Source of the DNA: Marinitoga sp. 38H-ov
GTDB taxonomy: Bacteria > Thermotogota > Thermotogae > Petrotogales > Petrotogaceae
Assembly: GCF_011057715.1 (NCBI RefSeq)
Contig: NZ_LNGH01000008.1
Location: 62,001 to 126,000 of the forward strand
DNA: 64,000 nucleotides
Direction of reading: 5' to 3'
In this document: positions 8,980 to 16,072 of the stretch, piece by piece
How positions within the stretch are numbered: position 1 is the stretch's first letter
Layout: the number at the start of each line of letters is the position of its first letter
Notes under the pieces: generated by a model
Database searches by the model: none
Seen by the model: only the letters and a program-made list of their open reading frames with translations
Told to the model about the DNA's origin: nothing
Position numbers and translations under genes: made by a program

Positions 8980-9628
8980 AGATAATTTAATAATAAGGGA
9001 TAATTTAAAAAAAATATTTTTTAATTTGGGACATGAAGTTGTTGGAGAATTAGAAGATATATTTAATATTGTTGATATATATCAGGAATTACAACCTGAT
9101 ATTGTGACATTAGATTTAATGTTAAAAAAAACCGATGGATTACAAGCTTTAAAGGTTTTAAAAAAAAGATTTCCAAATTCAAAAATTATTATTATAAGCG
9201 TTGTAAATAATAAAAAAGATATATTTAATGCATTAACACTTGGTGCTGATTATTTCATCATTAAACCAATTAACCAAGAAAAAGTCGAAAATGCTTTAAA
9301 AAAATTAAGTAATAGTCAAATAAAAATATCAAAAATAAGAAATCTATATAATCAATCTGTAAAAAAAGATACAAATAAATATATTGAAGATATAATAGAT
9401 GTGCAAAATATAAATGGAGTTTTCAAAATTAATATAAAAAAACCTTTAAATGGCAATACTATAGAAATTCTAGATAGAGTAATTGATAATTTTCTAATAA
9501 TTAAACCTTTGAATATAATCTTTACATATTTTGATGAGAATGAAAGTATACAAGTTATAAAAAAAGCATTAAATGACATAATGATAAAAATTAAAAATAA
9601 AGGCGGAGAATGTGATATTGAGTTTTGA
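8957..9628 (+). CDS. Response regulator, REC plus C-terminal STAS-like domain
   Basis: A 223-residue protein. Residues 1-118 form a receiver domain: acidic pair Glu8-Asp9, phosphoacceptor Asp53 (TLDLM), Ser81 and Lys103 (IIKPI). The C-terminal ~75 residues (from about 150) have no helix-turn-helix; their strand/helix pattern and length look like a STAS/anti-sigma-antagonist-type fold, though the similarity is weak. Such an output would fit with the STAS-like SiaC protein three genes upstream. RBS GGAGGA precedes the ATG, inside the end of the kinase gene. It is expected to be phosphorylated by that kinase. Confidence 0.82.
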   Translation: MGKILIVEDNLIIRDNLKKIFFNLGHEVVGELEDIFNIVDIYQELQPDIVTLDLMLKKTDGLQALKVLKKRFPNSKIIIISVVNNKKDIFNALTLGADYFIIKPINQEKVENALKKLSNSQIKISKIRNLYNQSVKKDTNKYIEDIIDVQNINGVFKINIKKPLNGNTIEILDRVIDNFLIIKPLNIIFTYFDENESIQVIKKALNDIMIKIKNKGGECDIEF

Positions 9629-9644
9629 AAGGAGATAAATTATT

Positions 9645-10067
9645 GTGAGTGAGCTTGATAGTTTAGGTAAATTATTTGAAAGTAATATTAAAGATTTACG
9701 AGAAGTACCTGTTGATACATTTGCATATATAGGAGATGCTGTTTTAAATTTATACTTTATTAATTACATAATAGATAACGGAAAAAAGAAAGCTGGAAAA
9801 TTGCATAATGAAAGCAAAAATTATATTAGTGCTAATTCTCAATCAAAAATAGTTGATATAATTTTTGAAAATTTTTCAGAAGAAGAGAAAGATATATACA
9901 AAAGAGGTTTAAACTCTAAGGGTGCAAAAAAAAGAGGAAATGATATTAATTACAGAAAATCAACTGCTTTTGAAACTGTAATTGGATATTTATTTCTAAA
10001 AAAAGATTATTATAGATTAAATGAAATTTTAGAAATTTCAAAAGAAGCATTAAAGGAGAGAAAATAA
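9645..10067 (+). CDS. mrnC: Mini-ribonuclease III
   Basis: A 140-residue stand-alone RNase III catalytic domain with no dsRNA-binding domain. The signature PVDTFAYIGDAVLNLYF contains the catalytic acidic residues, followed by KAGKLHNESKNYISANSQ and the second acidic motif KSTAFETVIGYLFL. In Bacillus this enzyme matures 23S rRNA ends. Start is GTG at 9645 with AAAGGAGAT upstream. The stop overlaps the start of rlmB (TAATG), a common neighbour, and both act on 23S rRNA. Confidence 0.92.
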   Translation: MSELDSLGKLFESNIKDLREVPVDTFAYIGDAVLNLYFINYIIDNGKKKAGKLHNESKNYISANSQSKIVDIIFENFSEEEKDIYKRGLNSKGAKKRGNDINYRKSTAFETVIGYLFLKKDYYRLNEILEISKEALKERK

Positions 10068-10786
10068 TGTATGTATATGGAAGAAATGTTTTAAAAGAAA
10101 TTATAAATGCTAAATATCCTATAAAAAATATTTTCTTTACAGATAGTAAGAATGTTGATAATACTCTAAATGAGTTGGTAGAATTAGCTCAAAAAAACAA
10201 TTATCCATATTCTTTTGCCCCAGATAAGGTTTTACAAAAAATGGTTAATTTATCAAAACATCAAGGTGTTGTTATAGACATTGGAAAAGAATTTAAATAT
10301 GCCAACGAAGAAATTTTAGATAATTTAGGAGATAATTCCACAATAGTTATTCTAGATCAAATTCAAGATCCTCATAACTTTGGTGCAATTATTAGATCTG
10401 CTTTAGCAGCAAATGCTGATTTAATAGTTATTCCAAAAGATAATTCTGTCGAGGTTAATTCCACTGTAATTAAGGTATCTGTTGGCTTAGCATTTAGAAT
10501 ACCTATTTTAAAAGTTACTAATTTATCTAGGTTTATTGAAAATATAAAGGAAAGAGGCTTTTGGGTATATGGAGCAGATATGAGCCATAACATATATTAT
10601 GAAATGGATTTAACAGGAAATATAGCTTTAGTAATGGGAAATGAAGGAAGCGGTATTAGAAATAATGTTAAGAACAAATGCGATGCTTTAATATCGATAC
10701 CAATGGCAAATAATGTTGAATCTTTAAATGTATCCGTAAGTGCTGGAATTTTATTATTTGAAATTTATAGGCAAAAAAGCAGGTGA
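10067..10786 (+). CDS. rlmB: 23S rRNA (guanosine-2'-O)-methyltransferase RlmB (TrmH family)
   Basis: A 239-residue SPOUT methyltransferase. The N-terminal domain starts YGRNVLKEII (substrate-binding L30e-like domain). The catalytic domain carries motif 1 ILDQIQDPHNFGAIIRSA, motif 2 ALVMGNEGSGI and motif 3 ISIPMANNVESLNVSVSAGILLFE, the knotted S-adenosylmethionine site. It is expected to methylate the 2'-OH of a guanosine in 23S rRNA. Translation is coupled to mrnC by a one-base overlap, and the mutL start follows at 10791. Confidence 0.92.
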   Translation: MYVYGRNVLKEIINAKYPIKNIFFTDSKNVDNTLNELVELAQKNNYPYSFAPDKVLQKMVNLSKHQGVVIDIGKEFKYANEEILDNLGDNSTIVILDQIQDPHNFGAIIRSALAANADLIVIPKDNSVEVNSTVIKVSVGLAFRIPILKVTNLSRFIENIKERGFWVYGADMSHNIYYEMDLTGNIALVMGNEGSGIRNNVKNKCDALISIPMANNVESLNVSVSAGILLFEIYRQKSR

Positions 10787-10790
10787 GTTT

Positions 10791-12587
10791 ATGGCTATTG
10801 TTAAATTACCAGAATCGGTAATAATGAAAATAGCTGCAGGTGAAGTTGTAACTGGAACTTTTGCTGTAGTAAAAGAATTATTTGAGAATTCTATTGATGC
10901 TAAATCCGATAAAATTGTTGTTGAAATAATAGATGGTGGAAAAACATATATTAAAATATCTGATAATGGCGTAGGAATGTCTGAAGAAGATATTTTATTA
11001 TCTGTTCAACCACATACTACAAGTAAAATCAAAGAAGTCGAAGATCTATATGATATACATACTTATGGATTTAGAGGAGAAGCACTGGCTGCAATTTCTA
11101 GAGTTTCTAGAATGAAAATAACCTCTAAAAGAGCAGAAGATGATTTAGCTACAAGTATTGAATTTATAGGATCAGAGCCTATAAATATAAAAAAAGTGAA
11201 TGCTCCTGTAGGCACTACTATAGAAGTAAAAGATTTATTTTTTAATGTCCCTGCAAGAAGAAAATTTTTAAAATCTGCAGCTGTGGAAGGTAGAATGATA
11301 ACAGAAATAATAGAAAAATTCATATTATCTTCTAATTTATCTATTGATTATATAAAAGATGGAAATTTAGTTTATTCTATATCAAAAAATATGAATTTAC
11401 TAGAAAAAATAAATATTATTTTTCCAGAAACAAAAAAAGAAGATTTTTTTGAAATAAACTTCAATGAATCTTGGTTTAAAATTTATGGATTTATTTCACA
11501 CCCTAGAATTACAAGAAATAATAGAACTGCACAAATATTTTTTGTTAATAATAGGTATATAAAATCCGGAGATTTATTTGCAGTTTTTGAATCAGGATAT
11601 GGTGAAATGTTAGAATCTAGAAAACATCCATATGGAATTATTTTTTTTGATATTAATCCTAAAGAAGTTGATGTTAATGTTCATCCGCAAAAATTAGAAG
11701 TTAAAATTTCAGAATCAAGAATAATATATAATAAATTCAAAAGGTTAATTAGAGAGACTTTAATTAATAGTACTAAATTTAAGATAACTATTAATAATGA
11801 AAACCAGTATAATAATAATAATTACGAAAAAAATAATATAACTTATGAAATACCTATAAAATCCAATAAAATAATTGTAGTTTCAGAAAATGTTAATTCA
11901 TACAAAACAAATGAAACTTTGAAAAATACTATTCCTATAAAAATCAATAAAGAAAAATATATTAAAACAGCAAATTTTGAAAAAATATCAAATAATAATG
12001 ATAATAATAAACCAGAACCATATATATATTATAAATTTTTAGGGTTAGTTGCTAATAGATATATTGTTTTAGAGCTAAAGGATTCCATACAATTTATCGA
12101 CTTTCATGCAGCACATGAAAGAGTAATATATGAAGATTTAAAAAAAGAATTTTTTGAAAATGGCAATATCACAACTCAAATACTTATGTTGCCTATTAAA
12201 TTGAATATTGATAACTCTCGAAAAGAAATTTTAGAAAACAATATGGAAAAAATTAGAACTTTGGGTTTTGAAATAAACAAAGAAAATAACGAATATTACA
12301 TCATCGGAACCCCATCCAATATAAGAATAAGCAATCCTCATAATACAGTTATAGAAATATTAGATGAATTAAGACTTGAGGGTATAGAATCACCTGAAAG
12401 AGTTTTTGATAATGTAATTGCTACAATGTCTTGTAGAGCTGCTGTAAAAACCGGAGATTCACCTGTTGGTTTAGATATACTAATAAAAAAAATTATTGAC
12501 TATGATATTCTCACATGCCCACATGGAAGACCTATTTCAATGGAATTGCCATTAAAAAAATTAGATGATTTTTTTGAACGCACTTGA
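10791..12587 (+). CDS. mutL: DNA mismatch repair protein MutL with endonuclease motif
   Basis: Start at ATG 10791 with AGGTGA upstream; an in-frame ATG at 10740 lies inside rlmB and would add a non-homologous tail. About 598 residues. The GHKL ATPase part shows IAAGEVV, ELFENSIDA, DNGVGM and TYGFRGEALAAISRVS. A low-complexity Asn-rich linker follows (around codons 340-420). The C-terminal domain holds IDFHAAHERVIYE, the DxHA(x)2E(x)4E metal-endonuclease motif (with Phe in place of the usual Gln), SCRAAVKTGD and CPHGRPI. It therefore looks like a nicking MutL, as in bacteria without MutH. No mutS is in the window. The stop TGA lies inside the -35 box of the downstream asparagine promoter. Confidence 0.95.
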   Translation: MAIVKLPESVIMKIAAGEVVTGTFAVVKELFENSIDAKSDKIVVEIIDGGKTYIKISDNGVGMSEEDILLSVQPHTTSKIKEVEDLYDIHTYGFRGEALAAISRVSRMKITSKRAEDDLATSIEFIGSEPINIKKVNAPVGTTIEVKDLFFNVPARRKFLKSAAVEGRMITEIIEKFILSSNLSIDYIKDGNLVYSISKNMNLLEKINIIFPETKKEDFFEINFNESWFKIYGFISHPRITRNNRTAQIFFVNNRYIKSGDLFAVFESGYGEMLESRKHPYGIIFFDINPKEVDVNVHPQKLEVKISESRIIYNKFKRLIRETLINSTKFKITINNENQYNNNNYEKNNITYEIPIKSNKIIVVSENVNSYKTNETLKNTIPIKINKEKYIKTANFEKISNNNDNNKPEPYIYYKFLGLVANRYIVLELKDSIQFIDFHAAHERVIYEDLKKEFFENGNITTQILMLPIKLNIDNSRKEILENNMEKIRTLGFEINKENNEYYIIGTPSNIRISNPHNTVIEILDELRLEGIESPERVFDNVIATMSCRAAVKTGDSPVGLDILIKKIIDYDILTCPHGRPISMELPLKKLDDFFERT

Positions 12588-12612
12588 CAATGTAATTATT
12601 TTGTTGTATAAT
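12584..12612 (+). promoter_or_regulatory. Consensus sigma-A promoter of the asparagine synthetase attenuator
   Basis: TTGACA (12584-12589), a 17-base spacer and TATAAT (12607-12612): a perfect consensus promoter, the best in the window. The -35 box overlaps the mutL stop codon. Transcription should start near 12619 and give a leader RNA of about 185 bases before asnA. Confidence 0.92.
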
Positions 12613-12642
12613 AAGAAAAAAATTTTATAGGTGGTGTTACAT

Positions 12643-12711
12643 ATGTTAATTTTTGTCATAAATAATAATAATAATAATAATATAAAACAGCGTTGGTGTA
12701 ACGCGAGGTAA
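12643..12711 (+). CDS. Asparagine leader peptide (22 codons, seven consecutive Asn)
   Basis: A short open frame with a strong ribosome binding site AGGTGGTG six bases before its ATG. It encodes 22 residues: MLIFVI, then seven consecutive AAT (Asn) codons (12661-12681), then a tail with Gln, Arg, Trp, Cys, an eighth Asn (AAC), Ala and Arg, and TAA at 12709-12711. The next gene makes asparagine, so a run of Asn codons is exactly what a ribosome-mediated attenuator needs: low Asn-tRNA would stall the ribosome here. Codons 16-19 form the left arm of the antiterminator. I know of no described Asn leader of this type, but I cannot search. Confidence 0.88.
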   Translation: MLIFVINNNNNNNIKQRWCNAR

Positions 12712-12737
12712 CTCGTTATATACAATCACCGACGCTG
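12688..12737 (+). promoter_or_regulatory. Antiterminator helix of the Asn attenuator
   Basis: CAGCGTTGGTG (12688-12698, inside the leader peptide) pairs with CACCGACGCTG (12727-12737) over 11 bp with a single G-U pair. The right arm is shared with the terminator's left arm, so the two helices exclude each other. A small hairpin CGAG-GTAA-CTCG (12704-12715) sits in the intervening loop. Confidence 0.88.
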
Positions 12738-12764
12738 AATATAATCTATCAGCGTCGGTTTTTT
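12729..12764 (+). terminator. Attenuator terminator before asparagine synthetase
   Basis: Perfect 9-bp stem CCGACGCTG (12729-12737) / CAGCGTCGG (12750-12758), 12-base loop, then TTTTTT (12759-12764). It would end transcription before asnA unless the antiterminator helix captures the left arm. Confidence 0.92.
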
Positions 12765-12803
12765 ATTTATTATATCTTATTATATATGAAGGGAGAGGGA
12801 ATT

Positions 12804-13757
12804 ATGATGCATTCAGAAAGCAGAAAAGTAGACACTGTAGAGTTAGTCAAGGATTATTTAAAAAATCCTATTTTTAGAGATGCAACTCTAATACAATCAG
12901 AAATTTTAAAATGTATTAGAAAAGTTTTAGATGAAAAAGGATTTGTAGAATTATTACCAGTAACAGTTTCACCAATTACTGATCCATTAAACCATCCTCA
13001 TTTTGAGACAGAATTTGAATATTATGGGCAAAAGTATTCTATAACAAAATCTATGATATTGCATAAACAAGTAGCGGTTTTGGTTCATAAAAAGATTTAT
13101 ATTGTATCTCCTAATGTTAGGCTAGAAACAGAAGATAAAATGGAAAGCGGACGTCATTTATTTGATTTTGTACAAATTGATATGGAAATGCTAAACGCAT
13201 CCAGAGAAGATGTATTTGAGGTTATGGAAGATGCTATAATTTATACAATTGAAAAAATAAAAGAAAAATATCCTGATATTATAAAAAAATATCACCCAGA
13301 TCTAAAGACACCTAAAAAACCATTTAAAAGGTATACTGTTAAAGAATTAAAAGAAAAATATGGAGATAATTACGAAAAATTAGCTTCGTTAAATGCAACT
13401 GAACCATTTTGGATGATAGATATTCCACTATTAGAAAGAGAATTCTATGATAAACAAGATCCAAATAGACCAGATGTATTATTGGATTTTGATTTAATTT
13501 ATCCAGAAGGATTTGAGGAAGCTATATCAGGCGGGGAAAGAGAACATGAATATGAACAAATATTAAAAAGAATGAAATTAAAAAATACTCCTTTTGAACA
13601 ATTTGAAGAGTATTTAAAAGTTGCAAAGGAAGGATTACTAGAACATTCTGCAGGTTGCGGTATTGGTATAGAAAGATTTACTAGATGGTTGTTAGCGTTG
13701 GATCATGTTGAAAAAACTCGTTTATTCGCTAAAACTCCCGGAAAGCACTCTATATAA
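12804..13757 (+). CDS. asnA: Archaeal-type asparagine synthetase A (AsnRS-like catalytic core)
   Basis: I start at ATG 12804, eight bases after GGAG of GGGAGAGGG; an ATG at 12786 precedes that site, and ATG 12807 is also possible. About 317 residues. The protein is the class II aminoacyl-tRNA synthetase core of AsnRS/AspRS without the N-terminal OB-fold anticodon domain. Motif 2 is visible in VRLETEDKMESGRHLFDFVQID and motif 3 in GCGIGIERFTRWLLAL. Such paralogues (AS-AR of Pyrococcus) make asparagine from aspartate, ammonia and ATP via aspartyl-adenylate. A true AsnRS is encoded separately at 42785-44083, supporting the biosynthetic role, and the poly-Asn leader upstream supports it independently. 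Confidence 0.88.
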   Translation: MMHSESRKVDTVELVKDYLKNPIFRDATLIQSEILKCIRKVLDEKGFVELLPVTVSPITDPLNHPHFETEFEYYGQKYSITKSMILHKQVAVLVHKKIYIVSPNVRLETEDKMESGRHLFDFVQIDMEMLNASREDVFEVMEDAIIYTIEKIKEKYPDIIKKYHPDLKTPKKPFKRYTVKELKEKYGDNYEKLASLNATEPFWMIDIPLLEREFYDKQDPNRPDVLLDFDLIYPEGFEEAISGGEREHEYEQILKRMKLKNTPFEQFEEYLKVAKEGLLEHSAGCGIGIERFTRWLLALDHVEKTRLFAKTPGKHSI

Positions 13758-13769
13758 AGCACTCTATAT
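13742..13769 (+). repeat. 14-bp tandem duplication at the asnA 3' end
   Basis: AAAGCACTCTATAT occurs twice in direct succession (13742-13755 and 13756-13769). The first copy contains the last codons of asnA and the second lies in the 3' untranslated region. Confidence 0.9.
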
Positions 13770-13792
13770 AATAATATTATCATAATAATATT

Positions 13793-13827
13793 ATCCCCAT
13801 CCAAAAATAATGATGGATGGGGATTTT
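13793..13827 (+). terminator. Terminator after asnA
   Basis: 10-bp perfect stem ATCCCCATCC (13793-13802) / GGATGGGGAT (13815-13824), followed by TTTTATA. No T run on the minus strand, so it serves asnA rather than the convergent receptor gene. Confidence 0.85.
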
Positions 13828-13871
13828 ATAAATTTTATTCTTAATGAATTACAATATTTATACTTTTTTCA

Positions 13872-15959
13872 TTATATTTTGAATTTTTTTATTAATTCCG
13901 TTAATGATTGAGAAAGATTATTACCCTCTTCAGCTGAGCTGCTTACTTGTTTTGAGCTTTCATTTTGTTGTTCAATAGCACTTACCATATATTTTACTTG
14001 TTCAGAAATTTCATCAATTACCTTTGAAATCCTATCCATAGCTGTAGCCATTTCCTCTGTTGATGCACTTTGTTCTTCTGATGCGGAGGATAATTCATGA
14101 ACCTTAGATACAATATCTTCAATTCTACTATTAATATTTCTAAATTGTGAAACTATCTTTTCTGATTCTTTATCTATATCTCTAATTATATTTACAATTT
14201 TATTTGTTGCACCTGTTGCATCAATTGCACCTTCTTTTACCGATAATAATATCTTGGATATTTCTTCTGTAGAATTTTTACTTTGTTCTGCTAATTTTCT
14301 AATTTCATCTGCAACAACTGCAAATCCCTTTCCAGCTTCACCGGCTCTTGCAGCTTCTATAGCAGCATTTAATGCAAGTAAATTTGTTTGTTCAGTAATT
14401 TTATTTATTGTATCAACTATATCTCCTATATTTTGAACTTTCTCAGATAGTTCATTAACAACATTTTGAGTATAATCTGATTCTTTTACAGCAACTTCAA
14501 CTATATTAGCTATTTCATTTACATATTTCTCACCATCAACAGCTGCTTCAGCTGCTTCCGTTGCCTTATTATTTAGCTCATCTGCGTTGTTAGATATCAT
14601 TTGGGCAGAACTAGCTATTTCTTCAACACCTGATAAAACCTCTTCTATTGAGGCAGATGCATCAATAGTATTTGTTTCAATTGTTTTTGATTGGTTCGTT
14701 AATTCTTCAGATATAGCATTTTGCTCTTCTGATACAGATGCCAAAGTACTAGATGTAATAGATAAATTATTTGATGCATTATATATTAATTTCATAGAAT
14801 CTCTTAATTCTTTGGCCATATCTTCTAATACATTTGACATTTTTGCTATTTCATCTTTACCTTTAATTCTAAAGTTAACTGTCAAATCCCCTTTTCCAAA
14901 AGCTTGTATTTTAGTCATTAACAAGTTTATAGAACCAATTATACTTCTTATGGTTAATGTTACAAATATTACAGCTAAAATTATTCCAACACCTATAACC
15001 ATTGTAATAGTTATAATAGCATCTTTAACTTTTTGTATAGTATTTTTAGCTTTTTGATTTGCTTGATTTTTATTATACTCTACAATTGTTTTTAAAACAC
15101 TAACGCTTTCTTCAAAAAGACTCAAATTAATATTTAAACTTTGTTCTAACATTTTATTTTGTAATTGCAAAGATTCATCAGCTATTTGATTAATTGTTTC
15201 AAATGTATCAAAAATGTTTTCCAAATTTGGAATTATTGAATTATTATATATTCTTTGCATAAGCTGTATTTGTTTTTCATTTTTACTCTTAACTACAGTA
15301 TTTATTGTTTTTGCTGTTTTCAAAAAATTTTCGTTATATTTCTTCATTTCATTTATCATATCTGCAAGATAATCATTTCCCGTTTGGTAATTTTCAAGCC
15401 ATTTACCAAAAGGACTATTCCTAGGATTCAAATCTTCTTCAAAAGGTTCTTTATCTAATATAGCTTTTTCTATTAACCAGGCTAATCTATATAATTCACT
15501 TTCATATGTTTTTATATCTAATTTTAAAGATTTTGGATCTAGTATTTTTGTTTCATCTAATTTTTTAGATAATTCCATAAAACTTGCATGACCAGTTTCC
15601 CACATTTTTAATTTATTTTTATAATCTTCCCAATATTTTAATTCCTCTCCATTTAAATCAAATAATTCATACTCGTTTATTAACTTGTTTATTGATTCCC
15701 AAGAAGAGTCTATTCTTTGGTATTCTTCATTTCTCAAATCTTCACTAATCAAACCTAATAATGCCATTTCAGATTTTTCTATTGCTGTTTGTAATTGATA
15801 TATAGTTAATATTTTTTGAACTTTCGGTAAATTTTCGTCTGATATTTCTATAATATACGACTTCAGTTTATTAGTATTAGTAACTCCAAATATCCCTATA
15901 ATTATAGCTATTATCAAAATAATGATAAATCCAAAAAATATTTTCATTTTTAAGCTCAT
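13872..15959 (-). CDS. Methyl-accepting chemotaxis protein
   Basis: A 695-residue transmembrane chemoreceptor. Helix 1 at about 6-27, a long helical periplasmic sensor (about 28-310) rich in Glu/Lys/Asn, helix 2 at about 313-337, HAMP at about 338-390, then a long signalling coiled coil. The highly conserved hairpin tip is intact (about 521-560: [21 protein letters not shown] onwards, then [15 protein letters not shown]). Ligand unknown; the helical sensor resembles four-helix-bundle or helical-bimodular types. RBS GGAGGTG precedes the ATG, and a TATAAT-like -10 lies just upstream. It is convergent with asnA and transcribed alone. Confidence 0.95.
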   Translation of the reverse strand: MSLKMKIFFGFIIILIIAIIIGIFGVTNTNKLKSYIIEISDENLPKVQKILTIYQLQTAIEKSEMALLGLISEDLRNEEYQRIDSSWESINKLINEYELFDLNGEELKYWEDYKNKLKMWETGHASFMELSKKLDETKILDPKSLKLDIKTYESELYRLAWLIEKAILDKEPFEEDLNPRNSPFGKWLENYQTGNDYLADMINEMKKYNENFLKTAKTINTVVKSKNEKQIQLMQRIYNNSIIPNLENIFDTFETINQIADESLQLQNKMLEQSLNINLSLFEESVSVLKTIVEYNKNQANQKAKNTIQKVKDAIITITMVIGVGIILAVIFVTLTIRSIIGSINLLMTKIQAFGKGDLTVNFRIKGKDEIAKMSNVLEDMAKELRDSMKLIYNASNNLSITSSTLASVSEEQNAISEELTNQSKTIETNTIDASASIEEVLSGVEEIASSAQMISNNADELNNKATEAAEAAVDGEKYVNEIANIVEVAVKESDYTQNVVNELSEKVQNIGDIVDTINKITEQTNLLALNAAIEAARAGEAGKGFAVVADEIRKLAEQSKNSTEEISKILLSVKEGAIDATGATNKIVNIIRDIDKESEKIVSQFRNINSRIEDIVSKVHELSSASEEQSASTEEMATAMDRISKVIDEISEQVKYMVSAIEQQNESSKQVSSSAEEGNNLSQSLTELIKKFKI

Positions 15960-16072
15960 TCTTTCACCTCCATTTTTATATAATTATACACCATTTTATT
16001 TAAAAATGTATTTAGGATTTTCTTTATTTTTAAAGAATGATAAATTGAAAGTTTATTCCATGGAGGGATTTT

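Noticed and set aside
12699-12720. tRNA-like or tRNA fragment in the asn leader
   Set aside because: The short hairpin has only four pairs and no cloverleaf or TTCGA-type arm; it belongs to the attenuator.
12640-12764. T-box riboswitch controlling asparagine synthetase
   Set aside because: No T-box sequence (the conserved GGTGGNACCGCG-type bulge) and no specifier loop; the translated poly-Asn frame and alternative helices explain the region better.
14587-15057. 156-codon open frame on the plus strand inside the chemoreceptor gene
   Set aside because: It is antisense to a well-conserved MCP and has no RBS; AT-rich antisense frames of this size are common here.
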